The notes under the pieces are model-generated. The model made no database searches. It had not been told where the DNA came from and saw only the letters and a list, made by a program, of their open reading frames with translations. Below, piece by piece: positions 22,601 to 32,903 of a stretch of DNA of 64,000 bases. Origin of the DNA: Myotis daubentonii. Lineage: Eukaryota > Chordata > Mammalia > Chiroptera > Vespertilionidae. The translations under genes and the position numbers were made by a program. The stretch lies in assembly GCF_963259705.1 (NCBI RefSeq), contig NC_081842.1, positions 43,468,803-43,532,802 of the forward strand, given 5' to 3'. How positions within the stretch are numbered: position 1 is the first letter of the stretch; every line of letters begins with the position of its first letter.

Positions 22601-23760
22601 AGTTTACAAACACTGACAGTGTAGTGTGATCCAGCTATTGCAGCCACTGCGAGCTGCCACCCAGGTGCTCGCTCCTGCAGGGCCAGCCCTTGCTAGGTAG
22701 AACCACCCTCATCCCAGCTCTTACCTGTGATATCCCCTCCCTCCCTACCACCCCCCCACCCCAGGGTCTTAACCCAGAACCTGGATCCAGAGGCTCTTGG
22801 TAAATGGATATTGACTGAAGGAACACATGAATGAGGGAAGGAGTGGAGACTCTGCGAACAACACAGAATGGGAGATGCTTCTTGTTAACATCTCTTCGTA
22901 AAAGCCAGCCAGTTCCTCCATCCAGCTGGTGTCTGAATTGGGGCCAATCATAAAACAGGGAGGCCCCTGAGGCTGAGGGCAGCTGGCTTGCCAGTGGGCT
23001 TTATAAGGCAGTTTTATGGACTCAGCTGAGATGTGGTGATGAGAAGCCAAACTTTAAACATCCTCTTAAAGTTCGTTTTCACTCCCTTGGGCCTCGAGCT
23101 GAACAGAACTGAGGAGAAGGCCTATTGAGGAGGTGCCCATGAAGGGGTGACGAGGAGAGCATCATCCACATGGACCAAAAGGAAGTAGGCAGGAATCGCA
23201 GCACGAAGGGTATAAGTGAGATATGAGGAAGGACTTCCTACTGGGCCTGGGACCAGGCAGGGAGTGATGGGAAGGGGGCTGACTTGCTCCTCATTACGAC
23301 GCAGCTTAAGGGAGTCCTGTCATGTTTATTTTCTTCAGCCTCCACTGACCTTTGCTTCCGGAGGGCGACCACCTCTGCTCCCCATCTCACCCTGCTCACT
23401 CTTAATATGTCTCCTGTTTTGAGCCAGGCAGAAGCCTCCAGGAGAAGGGAGAAGAGACGCAGAAGCTGAAGCCAGTACCTGGGTCTGCTCAGGAGCTGGA
23501 AGCCCAGGCTGAGCCCAGCACGGCCAGGCCTGTGAGCACAGGGTCCCTGTGATCTGAGATGCAACACTTTTCTCCCAACTCCTCCCCAACCCCCTACCTT
23601 TGACTTGTGAGAAGGAAAAAAGCAACCGGCCTGAAGAAAGTGCTGAGAAGAGATTTAGAGCTGAAAAGAGGTCAACGAGACAAGGAAAGAGAAAAAGAAA
23701 AGAAATGCAGGGAGGGGATTAACAGGCTTGGAGTCCATGGGGCAGGTTTGGGAGGATGAT
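22601..23760. other. Unique non-coding stretch
   Basis: No recognised repeat or gene. Open frames near 23216-23625 lack domains. Confidence 0.45.
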
Positions 23761-23885
23761 CTCAGCCACCTTCACAACCTCCAAGGAGTGTTAGCATTTT
23801 ATAGATGAGCACCCCCACTCTGAGGGCATCGGTGACCTGCCTGGAGCTCCCAGCTGGTGAGGGTCTTGAACCCAGGACTATCTCA
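23760..23885 (-). repeat. MIR-like remnant
   Basis: 'cattttatagatgagc' followed by 'cccagctggtgagggtcttg' resembles diverged antisense MIR. Confidence 0.5.
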
Positions 23886-24461
23886 ATCAAGTTCAGGGCG
23901 GGTTCCCTGGGGACTGCAGGGCTTCCACATGCTGCCGCCCAGCGCAGGGACTCCTGGCTGGGTCCCTGTGAGCGCAGGTAGCACAGGATGCCCGAGGGCC
24001 AGTCGATCTCCCTGGGCCAGCCTGGGCCTGCTCTTCGAGGCTGGGCTTGCGGCTGGGCTGTGCTTTGGGAGGACTGACCACTATGCTCTTGGGAATAGAG
24101 ATGTTGGAAACCAATTAAAGGCTTTTCAACTGGGGTCAGAGTCCTCAGCCACAGAGACCATGCCCTTGGCCTTGGGGACAGCAGCTCATTCTCTGGATGG
24201 AAGCTTTCGTCCATGCAGGATTCAGCACCCACCTCTTCCCCACTGATCCACACTCCTGCCTGCTGAGAGTGGTCAAGGTCAGGGAGAGCTTGCTTCACAG
24301 CCCTACTCCCCGCTCTGTGGCCTGCCTGGTTCAGGGGCTGCAGAGACAGGGAAGCAGGTACAGTGTTCTGCTAGGCCCGCCCCATCCACAGCTAGCTGTG
24401 AGTGCCTGGGGGAGAGGGGAGAGGGGGCAGGGTGTGAGGGTGTGGAGGTTTTAGGGGGAGT
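23886..24461. other. Unique non-coding stretch
   Basis: GC-rich. A 178-codon minus-strand frame (23762-24298) overlaps the MIR at one end and has no recognisable domain. Confidence 0.45.
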
Positions 24462-24575
24462 CCTCCTCCTCCTCCTCCTCCTCCTCCTCCTCCTCCTCCT
24501 CCTCCTCCTCTCCTCTCTCCTCCTCCTCCTCCTCCTCCTCCTCCTCCTCCTCCTCCTCCTCCTCCTCCTCCTCCT
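24462..24575. repeat. (TCC)n microsatellite
   Basis: About 114 bp of CTC/TCC triplets with one short interruption near 24510-24518. It reads as poly-Leu on + and poly-Arg or poly-Glu on -. These are not genes. Confidence 0.97.
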
Positions 24576-24674
24576 TCCTGGGCTTGGCCTTAGACGTGAG
24601 TGTGGCCCATCCCTTAATTCCCTGGGGTAGGGGAAGGAGGAAAAAGAAGGGAAGGGAAAGAACCTGGATGGAGC

Positions 24675-24850
24675 ACCTATCACGGGCCAGGAGCTTTACA
24701 TACATTAACACATTTAATCCTAACAGCCACACGAAGGGAGGATTATCATCCTCATTTTACAAGTGACAAAAATGAAGTTCAGAGAGGTTAAATATCCCAT
24801 CAAGCCCACCTAGCCAGGAAATGGTGGCGCTGGGATTCAAACTCCCAGCT
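24675..24850 (-). repeat. MIR SINE remnant
   Basis: 'cacatttaatcctaacagcc', 'ctcattttacaagtgaca' and 'gctgggattcaaactcccag' are the reversed MIR core in order. Confidence 0.85.
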
Positions 24851-25311
24851 CTCCCCGCCATGAGAGGATGGCGACCACCCTTCCAGAGCCCACAGGCCCC
24901 AGGCGTTCCCAGGCACACTCCATGTGTGCACATGGCCTCTGGGGGCCCAGGCCTCCCAACTCTAACAAACACCTTTCAGACGTTTCCGGACACTTTCCAC
25001 CCCTGCTCTGGGTCCTTGGGAAAACCGAGTTGCCTTTGAAGCGGCCCCCCAGGCCCATCAGCATCTCTACTATTTCACACTTTCCCTTCAGGATCATCAG
25101 ATGAGGAACAGCTGGGCCTGCAGATTTATTAGGGTTTTGCAAGTGATTCCATCCGCTCTTCCCTTCCCCAGCTAAGCCCCGCCCTCGCTCCCATTAGTAA
25201 AGCAAAGAGAGTTCCTTTGTCAGAGCCCCAAACCCACTTAGCTGGTATGATTTTCACCTCCCCCAGTCCTCACAGCAATGGGAACCAGGCCTACATTTCC
25301 CCAGAAACGAG

Positions 25312-25368
<57 letters not shown>
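25312..25368. repeat. (GA)n microsatellite
   Basis: Nearly pure GA dinucleotides for about 57 bp. The Arg/Glu frame over it is an artefact. Confidence 0.97.
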
Positions 25369-25371
<3 letters not shown>

Positions 25372-25409
25372 TTTTGCTTCTCTGTTTCAGAAAAAAAAAT
25401 ACACAGAAG

Positions 25410-25510
25410 ACCCAGATCTAAATTTTCCTCCTATGTGACTGGAGGCAAGTCATGTAATCTCTCTAGGCCTCAGTGTCCTTGTCTACGAATAGGAACATTC
25501 TCTACCCAGA
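25410..25510 (+). repeat. MIR SINE remnant
   Basis: 'ctatgtgactggaggcaagt' then 'ctctctaggcctcagtgtcc' matches the MIR core. Confidence 0.75.
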
Positions 25511-26955
25511 GTACCTGGCAGGGAGGATGGGAGCATCAAAGCCAGTACTCTGTTCTCTCTGAAGGTCTGTCCCAGGCCCTCCTCCTCCTCACTGTCCTGC
25601 ACCCAGAAACCTTAGGTGGTATGCTAACGTGCGAGCCCACCGAGATGGCCCACCCTCATACATGCTGCAAATATAAAAGACCATGGAGTTTCCACACTAA
25701 CAAGCTTTTTGAAACATTGAGCATTTCTCATTTTTTTCCAGGGGTCACCCATTGACCTACACCTGCATGACATACATGCGTGGGAGCTCCCAGTGGTCAT
25801 GTGACATCAGGAGAGCGAAGGGGAGGAGGCACAGGAAGCAGTGGGCACCAGGGCACAATATGAACATTCAGTAGCAAACAAGACACAAAAGGCCCTAGCC
25901 ACCCCAGGGGTCAGAGTTCCACGTGTGACCGGTAGTCACAGGTGTAAGAGCTGGGCAAAGCCCTCAGGGAATTGAACACAGACCCAGACTGATGATGATA
26001 TTTTAATAATAAATCATTACATAACATCCAGATTATTAAACAAAATATATTACTATTTGGTTAACTCTTAAAGCACCAGTGACAGTACTAATGAATTAGT
26101 GGCTCAGAATGATTATAATGGTCATTGAAATAACGCTCTGCTGAAGCTGAAGGAATTTTTTTGCGAATAGACAAACCAGAGAGCAATTGACTTGGAACCT
26201 TAGGAATGGAGGAAGCAGTGGAAGGGGTGTATACATTCTCTTCAGGTTTTAAAATTGTGTTGAAAAACACAAATAAAAAAACAATTGAGGGATATAGCTG
26301 TGATCTCAGGACTCACATGTAATGACAGCAAAATATAAGTATGCATGTGTTCAAATAAGAATACAGGTGCTGAAACACCAGCCGTCACCCCTGATCACAA
26401 GGCTTGGTGCAAGGGCTCCTTCACAAGGAGGCTTTGTGCAGCAACGGCCCAGCCTCCAGAGCCACCACAGGCGAAGGCAGGAGGCAGCCTGGGCCTGAAG
26501 GAGGCTGAGTTCAGCCAGAGCCTTGAGAGTGGGCACTGTAGGAGCTCAGGGGACCAAGGCCAGCATAGTGACTATGGAGAGAGCGGGAGTACAAGCTAGC
26601 AGAGGGTGATGTGATGAGAGATGGGGGGTGAGAATTGGCAGCAGAAACACTCTCTTCAGCTTTGTGCCAATTCTGCAGCCAAGCATTGCAATATAATCAC
26701 CAGGTATTAAGAAAATAGAAATGGGGTCTCCCGGCACGAAGCAACATGGGCAGATGATGAAGACACGGAGAGATGACTGCGGTCCAGGGGCTCCCCTACC
26801 CCTGCCGGGGAGCAGGCAAGGGCCGCTAGAACCAGAAGATAGCCATGCCTTACACCTGCAATTAGGCAAAATGCTTATTTTAGTTGTTTAATGAAGTTGT
26901 AGTTGACTCTTTCTGTGATTGGCGATTTACCAGGACTTCAACAATTTCTTTGTTT
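25511..26955. other. Unique stretch with AT-rich block
   Basis: AT-rich at about 25990-26340 ('tttaataataaatcattaca', 'aaacacaaataaaaaaacaa'), possibly an old repeat I cannot name. The rest is unassigned. Confidence 0.4.
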
Positions 26956-27080
26956 TTTTTATTTATTGATTTTTATTTTATTTTATTGCTTACAGTCTTA
27001 CAAAGGGTATTACATATGTGTCCCTTTTTCCCCCCCACCCTTGACAATCCCCTGGCCTCCCCTACCCCCCAGTGTCTTAT
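26956..27080 (-). mobile_element. Very short 5'-truncated L1 3' UTR
   Basis: Antisense L1 tail: T-rich start, then 'ttgcttacagtcttacaaag' and a C-rich stretch, comparable to the 3' UTR of the L1 at 5507. The 13-bp repeat 'aatttctttgttt' flanks it (26943-26955 and 27081-27093). Confidence 0.85.
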
Positions 27081-27154
27081 AATTTCTTTGTTTTAAAGTC
27101 CCCACTTAAGACCCTTGACTGGGATGGACCTGCCTAAACTCCTGGTGTCTAGGC

Positions 27155-27549
27155 CAGTGGTCGGCAAACCGCGGCTCGCGAGCCACATGCGGCTCTTTGG
27201 CCCCTTGAGTGTGGCTCTTCCACAAAATACCACGTGCGGGCGCACACATACAGTGCGATTGAAACTTTGTGGCCCATGTGCAGAAGTTGGTTTTCAGAAA
27301 GGAGATAGACGAAAAAAGTATAAAGACGAGTGTGGATGGGAGAGTTGGAAGGGGTCGACCTCAGCGAACGTACCTCAATCAGACTGAGGACGTTTTTAGC
27401 AAAGGCCAGCTTAGGAGTACCCTAATTAAGTTAATAACAATGTACCTACCTATATAGTTTAAGTTTAAAAAATTTGGCTCTCAAAAGAAATTCCAATCAT
27501 TGTACTGTTGATATTTGGCTCTGTTGACTAATGAGTTTGCCGACCACTG
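27155..27549. mobile_element. Complete 395-bp hAT element with 8-bp TSD
   Basis: Termini 'cagtggtcggcaaac' and 'gtttgccgaccactg' are perfect inverted repeats. An 8-bp target duplication 'gtctaggc' flanks it (27147-27154 and 27550-27557). The left 140 bp match the element at 906. The centre (27280-27460) holds a 62-codon open frame with a GRVGRGRPQRTYL motif, a fragment too short to be functional. It is non-autonomous. Confidence 0.95.
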
Positions 27550-27559
27550 GTCTAGGCAG

Positions 27560-28430
27560 AACCATTCACATTGTAGAACCCGGAAAGGGACACCCTGACC
27601 AACTGATCCTGACAAGGACCTTGTTGCAATTCAGAATTCCCCCACAGGGTAAGCAGCCCTATTTATACAGACGGGGCTAGCCCTGCCCTGTCCCGTCCTG
27701 GGCTGAAGCTAGACTGGAACGGGGAGAAGTGCATTTTCAAATACTCAAACATTTCCTTTGAGGGGAGGGGGCTGGGCTTGAGGGTTCACACTCTTCTTGG
27801 CTGGAATCCCCGGAAACCTAATGAAGGGCCTCACATTGTCTTTTTGTAATCATGCTTGCCATGTGGTGTTAAAAAGAAGTTTATCGCATTGAAGAGCCAG
27901 CCATTCTGCATTGTAAAATAGGAAAATTCCAACCACTTAACAATCCCGCCATGCCTTCAATCTGTCAGTGAGTTCCAGTGTCGCCTTCCACCGGCAGCCA
28001 GCTTGCCATGGGGATGTGCGCACAGTAGGTTCTCATGAGCAGCCATGCCTTCCCCTCCCCTTCCCGGCGTGGGTCTGAAGCACTTAAGGTTATTATCACA
28101 GGTCAAGTCTCACTCCCAGGTTTGTTTAACCTCACACCATGTTGGATATAAATTCCTTACTCTAAATAACGGTCACTCATTTTCCCCCTGTCTTGAAACA
28201 ACAGTCATTTCATTCACCCCAGCTGGCAGCGCCCAGCAGACGGCTAACTGGCTCGTACGGGCTGAAACATGCTGCGGCTTGTTCCGGCTCCATCTCTCCT
28301 CCTGCTCAGCTTTTCTACAAGCCACATGCAAAAATCTGCCCCATTACTTGATTATCACATTTCATATGAAATTAGGTATTGCAGGTCTCATGTTATTCAA
28401 TTAGCTTGGCGGAGGCTGAGGGCATGACTC
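27560..28430. promoter_or_regulatory. Repeat-free block, candidate distal enhancer
   Basis: About 870 bp with no recognised repeat. It holds clustered transcription-factor-like motifs: MEF2-like 'ctatttata' (27659), two CACTTAA NKX2-type sites (27934 and 28081), a GATA-type 'ttatca' (28093), a T-box half site TCACACC (28132) and an E-box CAGCTG (28221). Motifs of this length occur by chance. Regulatory function is inference. Confidence 0.35.
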
Positions 28431-29400
28431 AGAGGCACTCCCAGTTTCGCCTCCTTCCAGTCATGCCCTCCTCCTTTATCCTGACCCCTGTCTTGCCGGG
28501 ACACCTTTCTTCCTCCCAAGGCTTAGGTGAAACTGTACTCTCAGGCCCGTTGGGTCCAGGACAAAGGGCCTTTTTTGACCAGCTTTCTTTTTCACCGTCT
28601 TGAACCCTGCCTCTCCAGTGTTTCTTAGAAGTTCCCCGATGAATTACCTCCGTTCGCCTCCCCATGGTGTGGCTCGCGCTGTGGACCAGCCCTAGGCGTA
28701 CCCTGGCCCTGGCAGCTTTTACATTCTCCCTGTCGCTGGACTAATGGATTCTCTCAAAAGCTCCAGTCCTTCAGGCTGCAGTGTCAGCAGCTCTGGGTGG
28801 CCCAGCACACACTTCCTCCAGGTACATGTGAGTGTGCCTGGTCCCACCCACACATCCTGGCCGGGTAGCCTCCGCTGTTCCACTTTGCAGCCTTCGCATT
28901 CTCAACTCCCACACTTACATTTCATCAGAGTCTACCCCACCCCCTCTGCAATCCCCCATCAATCCACAGTGATGTTTTTGGCTGTACCCCCTGCCCTTGG
29001 AAGTGATTTCCCACCACTCCAGAGACAGACACATGCGGACCTCCTTCTCCTCCCAGCATACTTTCCCTGCTCAACTGTCCTCAGAGGTGCCAGGAAATGC
29101 ATTTGGGGGTTCATTGGCTCGTTCAGCAAAGTTGTCTGAGGACCTACTGTGCTTAAGACCAGATTTCTTACCTTCAGGATTTATAACCTCGGTGGAGAGG
29201 TGAGAAAAAAAGCACAACTAGTAGTAAGAAAGGGCCTCTTATGAGACAGAGAGGAAGACAGGACACTGGTGAGATTTAATCTGCACATTTGCTTCGGAAA
29301 TTCTGAGTTATCATCTGTGAATGCCGGAGGACCTCTAGGAAACAGTGAAAAGAACTTTGGGTCTGATGATTGGATCTCAGAAGTCTCCGTGAAGACTTTT
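28431..29400. other. Unique stretch with L2-like end
   Basis: About 29095-29200 resembles an old L2 end ('gaggacctactgtgcttaag', 'ttcaggatttataacctc'). Otherwise no feature. Confidence 0.45.
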
Positions 29401-29408
29401 AAAGAGAT

Positions 29409-29604
29409 GGCCCAGCAGGCATGGCTCAGTGGCTGAGCATCGACCAATGAACCAATACGTTATGGTTCGAATCCTGGTCAGGGCACTTGCCCAGGTTTTG
29501 TTCTTGATCCCCAGTGGGGGGTGATCGGTGATTTTCTCTCATCATTGATGTTTCCATCTCTTTCCTTCCTCTCTGGAATCAATGAAAAATATTTTTTTTT
29601 TTAA
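29409..29604 (+). mobile_element. Ves SINE, sense orientation
   Basis: tRNA-like head 'gcatggctcagtggctgagc' (A box), then 'ggttcgaatcc' (B box), then the body and an A/T-rich tail. Flanked by 'aaagagat' at 29401-29408 and 29605-29612. Confidence 0.9.
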
Positions 29605-29879
29605 AAAGAGATAAAGGATCAATCAGCTGCTTTTTGCCCTGTGGACCCAGAATTCACCTTCAGCTAGAAGGGAGGAAAGAAACATTGAAAGATCCAGGTT
29701 CGCTTTTCTAACAATAAGCTGAATTAGCTTCCTAAGAAAGGCCTCCCCTAATTTCGAGGTTCCCTTTGGCAATAAGCCCCATTAATTGCTCTAAAGTTCA
29801 CATGACTGTTTGAAGCAAAAATTATAACATTGCCTTGTGGCTTTTATAATGTATGTAGATGAAATACATATGATAACTA

Positions 29880-30525
29880 TAACATAAAAGATGGGAGTAG
29901 GGAGTAATGGACCTCTGTGGTTGCAAAGTTTCCACATTTTACTTGAAATAGTAACTCTAAGTGGACTGTGAAAAGTTAAGGGTATATTGTAATCCCTGGG
30001 GCAATCATTAAAAAATTAATGCAAAGAGGGATAGCTACAAATTCAATAGATAAATTTAAATGAAATTATAAAAATCCAAAAGAAGTCAGGGAAGGAGAAA
30101 CAGAGAAATAGAAAACAGAGGGGGGCAAATAAAACTAAATTCAACCATATCAATAATTATATTAAATGTTAATGGACTAAACATTTCAATTAAAAGGCAG
30201 AGATTGTTAGAATAGATTTAAAAAACCCAACTATTTGTAGTCTGTAAGGGATATACTTTAAATATAAAGAGAGATAAGTATAAATAAATGGATTAAAAGG
30301 ATACACATGAAAAGATGGAGAGGTTATATTAATATCAGATAAAATAGACTTCAAGACAAAGGGATAAAGAGAGGTGTTTTATAATGGCAGATGGATAAAT
30401 TCATCAGTGGAGAGAGCACTCATAACCTTGTATGCAACTAATAACAGTGCTTCAAACCCATGAAGCAAAAATCAACAGAATTAAAGGGAGAAATAGATAA
30501 TACCATGATCATAGATACAGATCTC
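29880..30525 (+). repeat. L1M fragment, ORF2 endonuclease region
   Basis: Sense old L1 with 'ttaaatgttaatggactaaa', 'caattaaaaggcagagattg', 'atattaatatcagataaaat' and 'gcaactaataacagtgcttc', typical of the L1 endonuclease-coding part. Frames are broken. Confidence 0.85.
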
Positions 30526-30913
30526 ATCAGTAAGGGTGGGGCTGCTTGATTGCACCTCCAGGACAAATGGGTTTGGGAGGCCATCCCCCTGGGCCAGGGC
30601 TGGGCTATGGGCTTTGGGCAGTGGCGACACATCTCAAGAGGAGGCAGGGAGAGCCAAGCAGTAGTCCAGCACCAGAGTCTGCAGAGACTCTTTGAGGCTG
30701 GCACACTGATGGTCCTCTGGGACTTTTCTGGAGAGTCTTCACCTTAAGCCCCATCTGAGGTGAGGAGGCAGTGGTTGAGGGTATTGAAGCTGGTTCCTGA
30801 CGGTAATGGTGATAGTATCCAGTGGTCACTTTTGCTAGATGTTCCAGAACAAAATGCCAAGTAGTGGAATGGAAAGCAGCAGCAGAGGGAAAACAAAACA
30901 GAACAAAACAAAA

Positions 30914-30959
<46 letters not shown>

Positions 30960-31081
30960 CAAAACATAACATAACATAACAAAAAAACCAAACCAAACAA
31001 AACTCACTCATTTCATTATTAACCACTCAGGACTCATTAAATATACCCAGTGAGATGGGGTCAGGAGTCAAAGACCACAAG
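30526..31081. other. Unique stretch with (CA)n
   Basis: Contains a (CA)n run at about 30915-30956 followed by AACAA/ACATA-rich DNA to about 31005. No gene. Confidence 0.6.
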
Positions 31082-31096
31082 AGCTAACCTTATCTT

Positions 31097-31332
31097 TTGT
31101 TTTGTTTTGTTAATCCTTACTCAAGGATATTTTTCCATTGATATTTTAGGGAGAGTGGAAGGGGGAGATGGAGGGCTGTGGGAGGGGCCTGGGGGGGAAG
31201 AGTAGAGAGAGAGAGAGGGAGGGAGAGAGAGGGAGAGGCATCCCAGGTATGTGCCCCTTGATGGGGAATTGAACCTGTGACCCTTCGATGCATGGGCCAA
31301 CACTCTACCACTGAGCTATACCGGTCAGGGCA
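31097..31332 (-). mobile_element. Ves SINE with perfect 15-bp TSD
   Basis: TTTTG-rich tail, GA-rich middle, reversed tRNA head 'gagctataccggtcagggc'. Flanks 'agctaaccttatctt' (31082-31096 and 31333-31347) are identical, indicating a recent insertion. Confidence 0.96.
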
Positions 31333-31392
31333 AGCTAACCTTATCTTGAATTGTCACCAAGACTGATGGGGTCTTGAGAAGCAAGCGGTGGC

Positions 31393-31535
31393 TCTATGCT
31401 TCTCAAGTTTGAGTGGCATCAGCACCTTTTGGAGGGCTTGTCAAAACAAATGGTGGGCCCCGTGCCCAGAGTTTCTGATTCAGCAGGAATAAGGTGGGAT
31501 CTGACGCTGATGCTTCTGGCCTAGGAAATCACTAA
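31393..31535 (-). repeat. MER5A-like hAT remnant
   Basis: 'tctcaagtttgagtggcatc', 'gagggcttgtcaaaacaaat' and 'agagtttctgattcagcagg' follow the reversed MER5A consensus. Confidence 0.75.
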
Positions 31536-31849
31536 GGTACATAAAGTGCCAAGCGGGCCCAGGAGAGGAAAAAGTCTCTTTGCTTACCAGGTCAGGGTAG
31601 AAGGCCATCACTGGAGGTCGGGGTGTAGAGGAGACAGAAAGGATGAGGTGCATTTATGGGGCTGAACTGTAGTGTCCATGTTAAGGAGTAGAGCAGAGAC
31701 ACCTGGTCAGGTGGACCAGAACCTGAACCATGCACGGCCTAACTTAGAAGTGAAGAGCACCAGCTCAGAATTCGGATCCGTGGATTCAGCTCCTTGTTCT
31801 GATGTGTATTAGCTGCATGACCTAAAAGTGGTTACCTAAACTCTTAGAA

Positions 31850-32060
31850 CAGCCGTGGGCAAACTACCGCCCGCAGGCCGGATCCGCCCGTTTGAAATGA
31901 ATAAAACTAAAAAAAAAAAGATGTACCCTTTTATGTAATGATGTTTACTTTGAATTTATATTAGTTCACACAAACACTCCATCCATGCTTTTGTTCCGGC
32001 CCTCCGGTCCAGTTTAAGAACCCATTGTGGCCCTCGAGTCAAAAAGTTTGCCCACCCCTG
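31850..32060. mobile_element. hAT MITE, 211 bp
   Basis: Termini 'cagccgtgggcaaact' and 'agtttgcccacccctg' are inverted repeats, with 'ggcccgca'-like subterminal blocks. The interior is AT-rich with no coding. Flanks share a TTAGA core but not a clean octamer, so the exact target duplication is unsure. Confidence 0.85.
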
Positions 32061-32275
32061 TTTAGAGCCTCAGTCCCACAAGCTTCAAAATGGGGCTAAT
32101 GCTAAAACCTGTTCTCAGGATTGCTTATGAGGGCGTGCAGGTAAACGCCTGCCCAGCAAGAGCTCTGTCAATGCCGAACGAAAGCTAAGGATTTGCAGGT
32201 GTAGCGCACTTGGCTGACCAATCTGTGAGCTGATGTTGACTGAACACATCAGGTCTGGGCTGTAACAAGTTAGTC

Positions 32276-32487
32276 CAGAGGTTCTCAACCTGTGGGTCAC
32301 GACCCCTTTGGCGGTCGAACGACCCTTTCACAGGGGTCGCCTAAGACCAACCTGCATAACAGATATTTACATTACGATTCATAACAGTAGCAACATTACA
32401 GTTATGAAGTAGCAACGAAAATAATTGTATGGTTGGGTCACCACATGAGGAACTGTATTTAAAGGGCCAGAAGGTTGAGAACCACTG
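32276..32487 (+). mobile_element. SPIN hAT, internally deleted long-form copy
   Basis: Termini as in other SPIN copies. It lacks the 'cggaaaacacatatataatt' region but retains the 'gatatttacattacgattca' segment seen at 588, so it derives from the longer form. Flanks 'agttagtc' (32268-32275) and 'agctaatc' (32488-32495) match at 6 of 8. Confidence 0.93.
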
Positions 32488-32703
32488 AGCTAATCAGACA
32501 GTACTTCTGAGATCCTTCCTGAGGACACGGGGCTTTGGGCTCAAAGAGTTCCAGGTCTCCTTCTCAAGACAATCACTTTTCTCTAATGCAGGTTGCCCCT
32601 TGGCCCTGCTCTGGTCCTTCCCAAGCCCCTGGGCAACCACAAGGGGTGGTCGAGGCAGCTCCACCGGGGCCCAGGCTGAGGAGCTGCAAGCAACCTCCTA
32701 GAC

Positions 32704-32895
32704 CAGAGGTCCTCAAACTTTTTAAACAGGGGGCCAGTTCACTGTCCCTCAGACATTCCACACATGCGCACTGCGGGCCCGGGACGAGTCGGCTGCTAAG
32801 TAGGACAGGCAGCGGCGGCAAAAACACCCGGCGGGCCGGATAAATGTTTTCGGCGGGCTGCATGTGGCCCGCGGGCCGTAGTTTGAGGACCCCTG
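32704..32895. mobile_element. hAT MITE, 192 bp, perfect TSD
   Basis: Termini 'cagaggtcctcaaact' and 'agtttgaggacccctg' are inverted repeats, with a GC-rich interior ('gcggcggcaaaaacacccgg'). A perfect octamer 'tcctagac' flanks it (32696-32703 and 32896-32903). Confidence 0.95.
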
Positions 32896-32903
32896 TCCTA
32901 GAC

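Noticed and set aside
24303..24732. Poly-Arg, poly-Glu and poly-Leu open frames
   Set aside because: Translations of the (TCC)n microsatellite in different frames.
31850..32060. Clean 8-bp target duplication for the 211-bp hAT
   Set aside because: Flanks share only a TTAGA core offset by one base, so the duplication is not claimed.
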